Notes under the pieces: generated by a model
Seen by the model: the letters and a program-made list of their open reading frames with translations, nothing else
Database searches by the model: none
What the model was told of the DNA's origin: nothing
NCBI GenBank assembly: GCA_963805605.1
Contig: CAWDUX010000002.1
Location: 310,001 to 374,000 of the forward strand
Direction of reading: 5' to 3'
Length of the DNA stretch: 64,000 bases
Origin: Actinocatenispora sp963805605
GTDB lineage: Bacteria; Actinomycetota; Actinomycetes; Mycobacteriales; Micromonosporaceae
In this document: positions 1 to 8,657 of the stretch, in pieces
Position numbering within the stretch: the first letter of the stretch is position 1
Layout of the letters: the number at the start of each line of letters is the position of its first letter
Translations under genes and position numbers: made by a program

Positions 1-54
1 CCGCTAATGTATAAACCCGTGACACGGCATCCTGGGGAAATCAGCGGCGGGTCG

Positions 55-567
55 ATGAGCGACTCGCCGGACAGCGACCCTGTGTTCACCTTCCGCGCCC
101 CTCGACTCGATGAGGGCGTGCACCTGTGGCGACTGGCGGCCGATTCCGGAACGCTCGACGTCAATTCTGTGTACAGCTACCTGCTCTGGTGTCGGGATTT
201 TTCGGACACCACGGTCGTAGCTTGCCTGAATGGTTCGGTGGTTGCATTCATCACCGGATATCTGCGCCCCGCGGCGCCGGACACTTTGTTTGTCTGGCAG
301 GTGGCGGTCGACGCCGCCCAGCGGCGGCGTGGGCTGGCCGGGCGTGCGTTGGACGCGCTGGTCAGTCAGGTTGCGCAGCGTCACCCTGTGGCCCATGTGG
401 AGGCCACGGTTACCCCCGACAACGTGCCCTCGGGCCGTTTGTTCGCGGGCTTCGCCCGCGCCAAGGGCGCTGCGCTGACCACTCAAACCCTTTTCACCGA
501 AGCGCATTTTGACGGTAGCGATCACCATGAGGAGGTGCTCTACCGAATCGGCCCGCTACCGCGTTGA
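55..567 (+). CDS. ectA: L-2,4-diaminobutyrate N-acetyltransferase (EctA)
   Basis: Transfers acetyl from acetyl-CoA to the gamma-amino group of L-2,4-diaminobutyrate, the second step of ectoine synthesis, in the cytoplasm. The 170-residue product has the GNAT fold signature: a conserved N-terminal block (DSGTLDVNSVYSYLLWCRDF) and the acetyl-CoA loop VDAAQRRRGLAGRALDAL. Length is normal for EctA. I chose the ATG at 55, which gives a family-like N-terminus; another in-frame ATG at 7 would add 16 residues and neither has a strong ribosome site. It is first of four genes running ectA-ectB-ectC-ectD. The operon promoter lies left of the window. Identification is certain; only the start is open. Confidence 0.93.
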   Translation: MSDSPDSDPVFTFRAPRLDEGVHLWRLAADSGTLDVNSVYSYLLWCRDFSDTTVVACLNGSVVAFITGYLRPAAPDTLFVWQVAVDAAQRRRGLAGRALDALVSQVAQRHPVAHVEATVTPDNVPSGRLFAGFARAKGAALTTQTLFTEAHFDGSDHHEEVLYRIGPLPR

Positions 568-601
568 CCGAATTACCCGATCCCCTTCACGACGGAGGAT
601 G

Positions 602-1846
602 ATGAATCTCTTCGCCGAACTCGAGTCCGAAGTCCGTAGCTACTGCCGTTCCTGGCCAGTGGTCTTCGACCGTGCTGTCGGAAGCCATGTATTCGATGAG
701 AACGGCCGCGCCTATCTTGACTTCTTCGCCGGCGCGGGCGCATTGAATTACGGACATAACAATCCTGAATTGAAACAGGCGCTGCTGGACTATCTGTCGC
801 GTGACGGGCTCACACACGGCCTGGACATGCACACGGTGGCAAAGCGCGATCTGCTGACCGCGCTGCGGGAGCGGATCCTGACGCCCCGTGGGCTGGACTA
901 CAAGGTCCAGTTCCCGGGACCGACCGGTACCAACGCCGTCGAGGCGGCACTCAAGCTGGCCCGTAAGGTCACCGGCCGGGAGTCGATCGTCAGCTTCACC
1001 AACGCGTTCCACGGCATGACGCTGGGATCGTTGTCGGTGACCGGCAACTCAATGAAGCGTGGCGGTGCCGGGATACCTCTGGTACACGCGACGCCGATGC
1101 CGTTCGACAACTTCCTGGACGGCAAGGTGCCCGACTTCCTGTGGTTCGAGCGGCTGCTCGGGGACAGCGGCGGTGGGCTGAACGCTCCGGCGGCGGTCAT
1201 CGTCGAGACCGTGCAGGGCGAGGGTGGCATCAACGTGGCGCGCCCCGAATGGCTGCGAGGTCTCGCCGAGCTGTGCCGGCGCCGGGACATGCTGTTGATC
1301 GTCGACGACATCCAGATGGGATGCGGCCGGACCGGGCCGTTCTTCAGTTTCGAGTCCGCTGGTATCCAGCCGGACATCGTCTGCCTGTCGAAGTCGATCG
1401 GCGGGTACGGCCTGCCACTGGCGCTCACCCTGTTCCGACCGGAACTCGACGTGTGGGAACCCGGCGAGCACAACGGCACCTTCCGTGGCAACAACCCGGC
1501 GTTCGTCACCGCCACCCGGGCGCTGGAGCTCTTCTGGTCCGACGACCAGTTGCCGGCACAGACCGAGGCCAAGGGCGAGACGGTACGTGACGCGCTGATG
1601 GCCATCGTCACCGCCCATCCCGAACTCGGTGCCGAGGCACGGGGTCGTGGCCTGGTCTGGGGCCTGGAGTTCCAGGACCCGTCGGTGGCCGGAAAGGTCA
1701 CCGCCGCGGCCTTCGAGCGTGGTCTGCTGATCGAGACCGCAGGCACCGACAGCGAGGTCGTCAAGCTGATGCCAGCTCTGACCATCACGCACGACGAGCT
1801 GACCGAGGGACTGTCGATCCTCACGGATGCCGTCGCCGCCTGCTGA
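602..1846 (+). CDS. ectB: Diaminobutyrate--2-oxoglutarate transaminase (EctB)
   Basis: PLP-dependent class III aminotransferase that makes L-2,4-diaminobutyrate from aspartate semialdehyde and glutamate, committing carbon to ectoine. The 414-residue product shows the family landmarks: GPTGTNAVEAALKLAR (phosphate-binding region), DDIQMGCGRTG (Asp that contacts the pyridine nitrogen) and LSKSIGG with the Schiff-base lysine at about residue 264. GGAGG lies 3 bases before the ATG at 602; an ATG at 599 sits directly against it and is less likely. ectA ends 34 bases upstream and ectC starts 26 bases downstream, so this is an internal operon gene. Confidence 0.95.
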   Translation: MNLFAELESEVRSYCRSWPVVFDRAVGSHVFDENGRAYLDFFAGAGALNYGHNNPELKQALLDYLSRDGLTHGLDMHTVAKRDLLTALRERILTPRGLDYKVQFPGPTGTNAVEAALKLARKVTGRESIVSFTNAFHGMTLGSLSVTGNSMKRGGAGIPLVHATPMPFDNFLDGKVPDFLWFERLLGDSGGGLNAPAAVIVETVQGEGGINVARPEWLRGLAELCRRRDMLLIVDDIQMGCGRTGPFFSFESAGIQPDIVCLSKSIGGYGLPLALTLFRPELDVWEPGEHNGTFRGNNPAFVTATRALELFWSDDQLPAQTEAKGETVRDALMAIVTAHPELGAEARGRGLVWGLEFQDPSVAGKVTAAAFERGLLIETAGTDSEVVKLMPALTITHDELTEGLSILTDAVAAC

Positions 1847-1872
1847 GCAACCTGCCGCTGGAGGAAACGATC

Positions 1873-2286
1873 ATGATTGTCCGATCGCTGGATGACATCA
1901 CCGATACCGAACGCGATGTCGAAGCGCCCACCTGGCGCAGTAAACGGTTGGTACTGGCCAAGGAGAAGGTCGGGTTCTCGTTGCACGAGACCGTCCTGTA
2001 CGCGGGCACCACCACGAACATGTGGTACGCCAACCACATCGAGGCGGTGCTCTGTGTCGCGGGCGAAGGGGAACTGACCAACTCCGACACCGGGGAGAAA
2101 CACAGCATCTCGCCCGGCACCATGTACCTGCTCGACGGGCATGAGCACCACGTCCTGCACGCCATCACCGACGTGCGCACCATCTGTGTGTTCAACCCAC
2201 CCTGTACGGGGCGAGAGGTACACGACGAGAACGGCGTCTACCCGCTGGTCGTCGAGGAAGACACCCCTCAGGAGGTATCCGCATGA
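1873..2286 (+). CDS. ectC: L-ectoine synthase (EctC)
   Basis: Cyclises N-gamma-acetyl-diaminobutyrate to ectoine with loss of water. The 137-residue cupin-type protein has the usual EctC length and layout: N-terminal MIVRSLDDITDTERDV, a central TTNMWYANHIEAVLCVAGEG block and DGHEHHVLHAITDVRTICVF carrying the metal-side histidines. GGAGG lies 9 bases before the ATG. Its stop overlaps the ectD start as ATGA, so EctC and EctD are translationally coupled. This arrangement is typical of hydroxyectoine producers. Confidence 0.96.
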   Translation: MIVRSLDDITDTERDVEAPTWRSKRLVLAKEKVGFSLHETVLYAGTTTNMWYANHIEAVLCVAGEGELTNSDTGEKHSISPGTMYLLDGHEHHVLHAITDVRTICVFNPPCTGREVHDENGVYPLVVEEDTPQEVSA

Positions 2287-3188
2287 CATCGACCGTGACT
2301 CTCCCCACGACCGTGCCAGACGAGTACCCGACCCGGAAGCGACCCACGCCGAGTCTGATCTACCGGCGTGATCCGGTGGTGCACACCACCGGTGCGTCCG
2401 GGCCGATCGACGACGCGACACTCGCCGACTACGACCGCAACGGTTTCCTCACCGTCGACGAGCTGCTCACGCCCGACGAGGTGGCCGCCTTCTCCGCCGA
2501 ACTGGACCGGCTGGCCAGCGACGAGAAGGTACGCGCCGACGAGCGGACCGTGGTGGAGAAGAGCTCCAACGAGGTCCGGTCGATCTTCGAGGTGCACAAG
2601 ATGAGCGACATGGTCGCCAAGCTGGTCGCCGATCCACGGGTGGTCGGCCGCGCCCGGCAGATCCTGGGCTCCGACGTCTACGTGCACCAGAGCCGGATCA
2701 ACTACAAGCCGGGCTTCGGTGGAGGCTCCTTCTACTGGCACTCCGACTTCGAGACCTGGCATGCGGAGGACGGCATGCCGGCGATGCGGGCGGTCAGCAT
2801 CTCCATTGCGCTGACCGAGAACTACCCGCAGAACGGCTGCCTGATGATCATGCCGGGCTCGCACCGGACCTTCGTCTCGTGCGTCGGTGAGACCCCGGCG
2901 GAGCACTACAAGCAGTCGCTGAAGGAGCAGGAGGTCGGTACGCCCGATCATGACAGCCTGAAGCTGCTGGCCAGCAAGCACGGCATCGAACAGTTCACCG
3001 GTCCGGCCGGATCTGCGGTGATGTTCGACTGCAACTGCATGCACGGCTCGAACGGCAACATCACGCCGTACCCGCGCTCGAACATCTTCGTCGTGTTCAA
3101 CAGCGTGGACAACACGCCGGTGGAACCGTTCGGCGCCCCCGAGCGTCGGCCGCCGTTCATTGCCAGCCGGGACTTCACGGTCGTCTGA
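2283..3188 (+). CDS. ectD: Ectoine 5-hydroxylase (EctD)
   Basis: Fe(II)/2-oxoglutarate-dependent dioxygenase that converts ectoine to (4S,5S)-5-hydroxyectoine. The 301-residue product carries the EctD signature FYWHSDFETWHAEDGMP at about residues 150-166, which supplies His153 and Asp155. The third iron ligand is His254 in FDCNCMHGSNGN. RINYKPGFGGGSFYW before the signature is also typical. The start overlaps the ectC stop (ATGA). Presence of EctD predicts that the strain accumulates hydroxyectoine, usually linked to heat or desiccation as well as salt. A strong hairpin follows 25 bases after the stop. Confidence 0.96.
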   Translation: MTSTVTLPTTVPDEYPTRKRPTPSLIYRRDPVVHTTGASGPIDDATLADYDRNGFLTVDELLTPDEVAAFSAELDRLASDEKVRADERTVVEKSSNEVRSIFEVHKMSDMVAKLVADPRVVGRARQILGSDVYVHQSRINYKPGFGGGSFYWHSDFETWHAEDGMPAMRAVSISIALTENYPQNGCLMIMPGSHRTFVSCVGETPAEHYKQSLKEQEVGTPDHDSLKLLASKHGIEQFTGPAGSAVMFDCNCMHGSNGNITPYPRSNIFVVFNSVDNTPVEPFGAPERRPPFIASRDFTVV

Positions 3189-3213
3189 GCCGACCCGATC
3201 TACCCGCGGCATC

Positions 3214-3245
3214 CGGGCCGGCGGACCTACGGGCCCGCCGGCCCG
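3214..3245 (+). terminator. Hairpin terminator of the ectABCD operon
   Basis: Perfect 11-bp inverted repeat (3214-3224 with 3235-3245) around a 10-base loop, 25 bases after the ectD stop. It has no T-run, as is common in high-GC actinobacteria. Confidence 0.6.
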
Positions 3246-3270
3246 AGCCGGCAACTTGGCGACAACACCC

Positions 3271-3299
3271 TTGGACCAGCCACGAGGATCGGGCATCCT
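3271..3299 (+). promoter_or_regulatory. Candidate leaderless promoter before a small membrane protein gene
   Basis: TTGGAC (3271-3276) and CATCCT (3294-3299) are 17 bases apart, and CATCCT ends 6 bases before the GTG at 3306. That spacing would put the transcription start at or next to the start codon. Neither hexamer is a perfect match, so this is a moderate prediction. Confidence 0.35.
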
Positions 3300-3305
3300 G
3301 GGTAG

Positions 3306-3464
3306 GTGAAGCCGCCTGAACCACCAGTACGGCCGAATCTTCGGGATTCCCGGCCGGCATACCGGCACAACGGTCCGGTGCTGATGCTCGGCATCGTGGT
3401 CGGTGTGCTGATGCTCGCGGCCTGTCTGGTGGGGGTGTTCGTGGCCGGAGACCTCACCCACTGA
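3306..3464 (+). CDS. Small single-pass membrane protein, 52 residues, unknown function
   Basis: A short frame too small for most gene callers. It reads a Pro/Arg-rich cytoplasmic head (MKPPEPPVRPNLRDSRPAYR), then about 23 hydrophobic residues from about residue 24 to 47 and a short DLTH tail, so one N-in membrane helix is expected. It sits between the ect terminator and the convergent trehalose genes. No Shine-Dalgarno is evident, consistent with leaderless expression from the promoter at 3271-3299. Third positions are mostly G or C. I do not recognise a family. It could be a conserved small protein of the lineage or, less likely, a chance frame. Confidence 0.45.
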   Translation: MKPPEPPVRPNLRDSRPAYRHNGPVLMLGIVVGVLMLAACLVGVFVAGDLTH

Positions 3465-3542
3465 CCTGCCGGGCGCCCCGCAGGATCACCGGTGAGTCGC
3501 CGTACCGCCCAGGGCCGGTACTGGCTCAGACCTGGTACCTGC

Positions 3543-6083
3543 TCACGCCCGGTCCAACAACTGGGCGCAGCGGATCAGCCCGAGATGGCTGTAGGCCTGC
3601 GGGTGGTTGCCCAGTCCGCGTTCCGCCAACGGGTCGTACTGCTCCGGCAGCAGACCGGTCGGGCCGGCACAGTCGATCAGCTGCTCATACAGCTCCTCGG
3701 CGTCCGAGCGTCGCCCGGTACGCAGATACGACTCGATCATCCACGCGGTGCAGACGTGGAAACCGCCCTCGGTGCCCGGCATCCCGTCGTCGGAGCGGTA
3801 CCGGTACACCACCGGCCCGCTGCGCAACTCCGCCTCGATGGCCAGCACAGTGGACAGGAACCGTGGATCGTCGTTAGCGAGCAGACCGGACAACCCGATC
3901 CACAGCGACGCGGCATCCAGATCCGTACCGTCGTAGGCGGTGGTGTAGGCGCCGACCTCGTCGTTCCAGCCGTGCTCCAGGACGTTGCGCGCGATCGTGT
4001 CACGCAGCTCGGCCCAGTCCGGTGAACCCGCAAGACCGTGCCGGGCCACCAGTTGCAGCGCGCGGTCCACGGTCTGCCAGCACATCACCTTCGAGTACAC
4101 GTGGTGGCGGGGTGGTTGGCGCTGCTCCCAGATCCCATGGTCGGGTTCGAACCACCGCCGGGCCACCGCGTCGACCATCGCCCGGACCACGTCCGCCTCG
4201 AAGCCGGTCAGCGAGCCGCGCCGATCCGCGACCGCCAGTACCAGGTCGGCGACCGGACCGAACACGTCGAGCTGCAGCTGCCGGTTCGCCGCATTGCCGA
4301 CCCGTACCGGTCGGGAGCCGGCATAGCCGGGCAACGAGTCGATGACCGCCTCCGGGCCGAGAGTGTGCCCCTCGAGCGTGTACAGGGGATGCAGCCGTTC
4401 CGGATGCCCGCCGGTACGCTCGACACAACCTGCGGTCCAGCTCAGCAGGCCCTCCGCCTCCTCGCTCGAACCCAGCTCCACCAGGACCCGGGCACTCATC
4501 GCGGCGTCGCGCAGCCAGCAGTACCGGTAGTCCCAGTTGCGTACCCCGCCGAGATCCTCCGGCAGGCTGCTGGTCGCCGCGGCTAGGATCGCCCCGGTCG
4601 GCCGGTACACCAGAGCGCGCAGGGTCAACGCACTGCGGGCCACCAGATCGGCGGAATGCCTCGGCAGGTCCAGCTGGTCCAGCCAGCCGCGCCAGGAATC
4701 CAACGCGGCGGCGGAGCGTTCGGCGACCGGTCGGTCGTCGGCCCGCAGGCTGTCGGTACCGCAGCGCAGTTCCAGTACCGCCGTGCCGCCGGCCTCCTGC
4801 AGATCGATGACGGCGTGTGCGGTGTCGTACTCACCTTCGCTGACCACATCCCAGTCGATACCAGGGGAGTAGAGGACGGCGGGCTCGTTGGAACCGAGCA
4901 TCAGCAACCCGTCGCGTAGCGGCTGCAACCGCACCGCGACCTGGCCGAACTCGGGCCGGGGTGCGAACTCCACCTGGGCCCGGCCGGTACCGGACAGCTG
5001 CCGTACCAGGATGGTGCGTCCCTCCGGGGAGTGCGGATCCAACCAGTCGGTGACCGTCAGGCCGGACCACCGGGTCTCCACGGTCATCGTCCCGGTCCGG
5101 TAGCGCTGGCCGAGCGGCAGGCCCCCGCGCTCCGAGGAGATGCTGAAGTGGCCGGCGGGCGCACCGCCCAGCAGGTCGGCGAACAGCGCCGAGGAATCCG
5201 GCCGCGGGTGGCACATCCAGGTGATCTTCGCGTCCGGGGTGACCAGGGCGAGGTTGTCGCCGCAGGCGAGCATCGAATGCCGTTCGACCGGCACCGCCCG
5301 CTCCCCGTACAACCAGCGGCGGCGGATGTCGAGCACCTGTGCCAGTAGCCTGGCGACCGCCAGCGGGTCGGCCACCCGGTGCCCGGCCCGGGTGGCACCG
5401 TCCCCCACCTTCACCCCGACGTCCGGGCCGTGCAGGTGTGCGAAGCCGTTCTCGTCGGTCACGTCGTCGCCGATGAACAGTACGGCGCTGGCGCCGAGCT
5501 GGCTGCGCAGCGTATCCAACGCGGTGCCCTTGTCGGTCTCGACCACCGACAGCTCGATGACCTCCTTGCCCCGGGTCACCTGGACCCCGGGCCAGCTGGC
5601 CGGTCCCGCGTCGATCTGCTCGGTGAGGTCGGCGGCCACCTGGCGGTCGGCGCCCCGGGTGTGTACCGCGACGCTGGCCGGCTTGGCTTCCAGGTGCGCC
5701 CCGGGGTGCTCGGCCACCAACGGCCGCAGCGTGCTCTGCAGCCGGGTACGTAGTTCGGTCGCCTCCGGGCCGAGCTGGTGGACGAAACCGACGTCGAACT
5801 CCGAGCCGTGGCTGCCCACCAGATGGATCTCACTGGGCAGCCGGGACAGAACGGCCAGGTCCCGCAGCGCCCGCCCGGAGACCACCGCGACCTTGGTCTG
5901 CGGCAGGTTCGCCAGCGCCCGCAGCGCCGCTACCGCCTCGGGCAGTGGCGCCGCATCGCTCGGGTTTTCCACGATGGGTGCGAGTGTGCCGTCGTAGTCG
6001 CAGGTGATCAGCAAGTGCGGTACCCGCGCGATGCGTGCGAGGGCGTCCCGCAGCGCTGCGTCCAACGGCGCAAGCACACTCAT
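3543..6083 (-). CDS. Trehalose-6-phosphate phosphatase fused to a GH15 glucoamylase/trehalase-like domain
   Basis: Two-domain 846-residue enzyme. Residues 1 to about 255 are a HAD phosphatase of the OtsB type: nucleophile motif CDYDGTLAPI (Asp29, Asp31), VSGRALRDL and the Mg site GDDVTDENG at about 205. Residues about 262-846 are glycoside hydrolase family 15: RNWDYRYCWLRDAAM, the general-acid region HGIWEQR (Glu653) and general-base region LLPEQYDP (Glu814). Both active sites look intact. The start ATG overlaps the otsA stop (ATGA), so OtsA and this protein are made together. OtsB makes trehalose; mycobacterial GH15 enzymes of this general type can hydrolyse it. The actual GH15 substrate (trehalose or alpha-glucan) cannot be told from sequence. 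Confidence 0.9.
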   Translation of the reverse strand: MSVLAPLDAALRDALARIARVPHLLITCDYDGTLAPIVENPSDAAPLPEAVAALRALANLPQTKVAVVSGRALRDLAVLSRLPSEIHLVGSHGSEFDVGFVHQLGPEATELRTRLQSTLRPLVAEHPGAHLEAKPASVAVHTRGADRQVAADLTEQIDAGPASWPGVQVTRGKEVIELSVVETDKGTALDTLRSQLGASAVLFIGDDVTDENGFAHLHGPDVGVKVGDGATRAGHRVADPLAVARLLAQVLDIRRRWLYGERAVPVERHSMLACGDNLALVTPDAKITWMCHPRPDSSALFADLLGGAPAGHFSISSERGGLPLGQRYRTGTMTVETRWSGLTVTDWLDPHSPEGRTILVRQLSGTGRAQVEFAPRPEFGQVAVRLQPLRDGLLMLGSNEPAVLYSPGIDWDVVSEGEYDTAHAVIDLQEAGGTAVLELRCGTDSLRADDRPVAERSAAALDSWRGWLDQLDLPRHSADLVARSALTLRALVYRPTGAILAAATSSLPEDLGGVRNWDYRYCWLRDAAMSARVLVELGSSEEAEGLLSWTAGCVERTGGHPERLHPLYTLEGHTLGPEAVIDSLPGYAGSRPVRVGNAANRQLQLDVFGPVADLVLAVADRRGSLTGFEADVVRAMVDAVARRWFEPDHGIWEQRQPPRHHVYSKVMCWQTVDRALQLVARHGLAGSPDWAELRDTIARNVLEHGWNDEVGAYTTAYDGTDLDAASLWIGLSGLLANDDPRFLSTVLAIEAELRSGPVVYRYRSDDGMPGTEGGFHVCTAWMIESYLRTGRRSDAEELYEQLIDCAGPTGLLPEQYDPLAERGLGNHPQAYSHLGLIRCAQLLDRA

Positions 6084-7522
6084 GAGGATCCGTCGTGCTG
6101 TTCGGCGTTCTCCCGTGCCAGCGTGTCGGCGGCCTCGGGCACGCCCAGCGCGGTCAGGAACGAGCGCGCCCAATGGTCCACGTCGTGGCCCCGCAGGAAG
6201 CGGCGCATGGCGCGCATCCGCCGCGCCTGGTCGGCGGGGTCGGCGCGGACCGCCCGCAGCATGGCGTCCTTCAGTACGTCGGTGTCGTGCGGATTGACCA
6301 GGTAGGCCTGGCGCAGATCGGAGGCGGCACCGGCGAACTCGGACAGGATCAGCGAGCCGCCCAGGTCCACCCGGGCTGCCACGTACTCCTTGGCCACCAG
6401 GTTCATCCCGTCGCGCAGCGGGGTCACCATCATCACGTCGGACACGGAGAACAGGGCGACGAGCTCGGCCCGGTCGACGGAGCGGTGCAGGTAGTGGATG
6501 GCCGGTACGCCCACCCGTCCGTAGTCGCCGTTGATCCGCCCGACCTGCAGCTCGACCGCGTCGCGCAGGGTCTGGTAATGCGCGACCCGTTCCCGGCTCG
6601 GCGTGGCGACCTGCACCATCACCGCCTCGGGTACCGACAGCTTGCCTTCCTGCAGCAGTTCCCGGAACGCCTTCAACCGTCGGTCGATGCCCTTGGTGTA
6701 GTCGAGCCGGTCGACGCCGAGGATGATGTGTTTCGGGCTGCCCAGTTCGGCCCGGATCTCGGCGGCTCGTTGCCGTACCGACTCGGTCCCGGCCAGTCGT
6801 TCGAGTTCGCCGACGTCAATGGAGATCGGGAATGCCGCGGCCCGTACGGTACGGCCGTCCACCTCCACCTCCGGCCCCTTGGGGTGCAGGCCGAGGACGT
6901 GCCGGCTGAGCCGCAGGAAGTTCTGCGCGGCCAGCGGGCGCTGGAAGCCGACCAGGTCGGCGCCGAGCAGCCCGCGCAGGATCTCCACCCTGCGGGGAAG
7001 CTGCATGAACAGCTCCACCGGCGGGAACGGGATGTGCAGGAAGAAGCCGATCCGCAGGTCGGGGCGTAGCTCGCGCAGCATCGCCGGCACCAGCTGCAGC
7101 TGGTAGTCCTGGATCCAGACGATCGCGCCCTCGTCGGCCACCTCGGCGGCTGCCGCGGCGAACCGTTCGTTGACCTGCCGGTAGTTGTCCCACCAACTGC
7201 GCCGGTACACGGGTGGTTCGACGGCGTCGTGGTAGAGCGGCCAGAGCGAGGCGTTGGAGAAGCCCTCGTAGTATTTCTCGATCTCCTGCTCGGACAGCGC
7301 GACCGGGTGCAGTCGCATGCCGTCCATCTCGAACGTGTCGGCGGCCGGCCCGGTGCCGCCGGCCCAGCCGATCCAGGTGCCGTGTTCGGCCCGCATGATC
7401 GGGTGTAGGGCGGTGACCAGGCCGCCAGGGCTGCGGCGCCATTTACGTCGACCGTCCGGCGTGGTCACCTCGTCCACCGGGAGTCGGTTGGCTACCACCA
7501 CGAATGGGCTCCGCGCTGTCAC
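6080..7522 (-). CDS. otsA: Alpha,alpha-trehalose-phosphate synthase, UDP/GDP-forming (OtsA)
   Basis: GT20 glycosyltransferase joining nucleotide-glucose and glucose 6-phosphate to trehalose 6-phosphate. The 480-residue protein begins with the family N-terminus VVVANRLPVDE followed by the SPGGLVTAL loop, and contains WIQDYQLQLVPAMLRE, FFLHIPFPPVE, the GVDRLDYTKGI donor site and DGMNLVAKEYVAAR. The start is a GTG with GAGGAGG 7 bases upstream. It overlaps the downstream phosphatase fusion by 4 bases. Together with ectABCD and the sugar importer next door this forms a compatible-solute block. A large hairpin separates it from the upstream transporter genes, so it probably has its own promoter between 7523 and 7678. 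Confidence 0.95.
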   Translation of the reverse strand: MTARSPFVVVANRLPVDEVTTPDGRRKWRRSPGGLVTALHPIMRAEHGTWIGWAGGTGPAADTFEMDGMRLHPVALSEQEIEKYYEGFSNASLWPLYHDAVEPPVYRRSWWDNYRQVNERFAAAAAEVADEGAIVWIQDYQLQLVPAMLRELRPDLRIGFFLHIPFPPVELFMQLPRRVEILRGLLGADLVGFQRPLAAQNFLRLSRHVLGLHPKGPEVEVDGRTVRAAAFPISIDVGELERLAGTESVRQRAAEIRAELGSPKHIILGVDRLDYTKGIDRRLKAFRELLQEGKLSVPEAVMVQVATPSRERVAHYQTLRDAVELQVGRINGDYGRVGVPAIHYLHRSVDRAELVALFSVSDVMMVTPLRDGMNLVAKEYVAARVDLGGSLILSEFAGAASDLRQAYLVNPHDTDVLKDAMLRAVRADPADQARRMRAMRRFLRGHDVDHWARSFLTALGVPEAADTLARENAEQHDGSS

Positions 7523-7678
7523 GCTGCTGCCTCCTCGGCCGGATACCAGGGGGTCCGGATGTTGCCGTGATCGGACTGGTCTCCCGAGCCTACTGAACCA
7601 TGAGGATTGCGTGGACCAGGTGTGATGTGTGTGCCTCTGTGGTGCGGGAACGGACGGCCGGCGGTACGTGCGGTCAAT

Positions 7679-7736
7679 CAGCTACGCCCGGCGTCCCCGC
7701 GCGGTCGGGCCGCATCGGGTATGCCGGGCGTAGCTG
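7679..7736 (-). terminator. Terminator of the sugar ABC transporter operon
   Basis: Perfect 14-bp inverted repeat (7679-7692 with 7723-7736) enclosing 30 bases that can form a smaller hairpin. It lies about 20 bases past the stop of the last permease gene and upstream of otsA on the same strand, so it should insulate otsA from transporter transcription. Its perfect symmetry also allows a regulator-binding role. Confidence 0.6.
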
Positions 7737-7754
7737 GTAATCAGGACAAACCGC

Positions 7755-8657
7755 TTATTTCACGCCACCGGAGGTCAGGCCCTCGACGATCCGGCGCTGG
7801 AAGAACAGCACCATGATCACCAGTGGCACCGTGACCACGACACCGGCTGCCATCTGGGTACTGAACGGCTGGTCGTAGCCGTACTGTCCGGTGAACAGCG
7901 AGGTGATCACCGGTGCGGTACGCATCTCCTGCTTGTTCGTCACCGACAGCGCGATGATGAACTCGTTCCAGGCCACGATGAAGGTCAGGATCGCGGTGGT
8001 GAACACGCCCGGCGCGGCCAGCGGCAGGATCACCTTCCGGAATGCCTGCATCGGGGTCGCGCCGTCGATCTGCGCGGCTTCCTCCAGAGCGAACGGCATC
8101 TGCTTGAAGAACGCCGTGAGGTTGAACACGGCCAGCGGCAGCGCGAAGCTCAGGCTCGGCAGGATCATCGCCTGGTAGGTGTTGATCCAGTTGATCGAGA
8201 CGAACAGCTTGAGCAACGGCACCAGCAGCGAGATGCCCGGGAACATCGACGTCGCGATGATCGCGGCCAGCACCACGTTCTTGAACCGGAACTCCAACCG
8301 GGCCAGAACGTAGGCAGCGGTGATCCCGATGATCAGTACCAGCACCGTGGTCACACCCGCCACGATCAGCGAGTTCAGCAACGCCCGGCCGAAGCCGTTG
8401 CTCGGCTTGAACGCCGAGATGAAGTTCTCGATCGAGATCGGCCACGGGAGGAGGCTGTTGGAGAACTGGTCGGCCGGTTGCCGCAGCGCTGAGACCACCA
8501 TCCAGTAGAACGGCGCCAGGCAGTAGATCACGATGACCGCGATGCCCAGGTAGGCGAGTGGGCCACTCTGGAACCGCCGCTTGCGGCGTGCTGGACCGGC
8601 AGGCTGCGAGCCGGCAGTGGTCGGAGCGTTCGCCCCGACGGGGGTGATGGCACTCAT
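7755..8657 (-). CDS. Carbohydrate ABC transporter permease, second subunit (SugB/MalG type)
   Basis: Integral membrane subunit of a CUT1-family sugar importer. The 300-residue protein has about six membrane spans and the cytoplasmic EAA loop EEAAQIDGATPMQAFRKVILPL region that docks the ATPase. A cytoplasmic N-terminal tail rich in Ala/Pro/Arg precedes helix 1 (LAYLGIAVIVIYCLAPFYW). The ATG overlaps the stop of the partner permease gene (ATGA). No ATPase gene is present in the operon, so the complex must use a shared ATPase encoded elsewhere (MsmK/SugC type). Neighbouring trehalose genes suggest a trehalose or maltose-like substrate, but specificity cannot be read from a permease. Confidence 0.88.
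   Translation of the reverse strand: MSAITPVGANAPTTAGSQPAGPARRKRRFQSGPLAYLGIAVIVIYCLAPFYWMVVSALRQPADQFSNSLLPWPISIENFISAFKPSNGFGRALLNSLIVAGVTTVLVLIIGITAAYVLARLEFRFKNVVLAAIIATSMFPGISLLVPLLKLFVSINWINTYQAMILPSLSFALPLAVFNLTAFFKQMPFALEEAAQIDGATPMQAFRKVILPLAAPGVFTTAILTFIVAWNEFIIALSVTNKQEMRTAPVITSLFTGQYGYDQPFSTQMAAGVVVTVPLVIMVLFFQRRIVEGLTSGGVK

Noticed and set aside
898..2421. Long 507-residue antisense frame over ectB-ectC-ectD
   Set aside because: It lies opposite three certain genes, has low-complexity Arg/Ser/Pro content and no domain; a product of high-GC codon bias.
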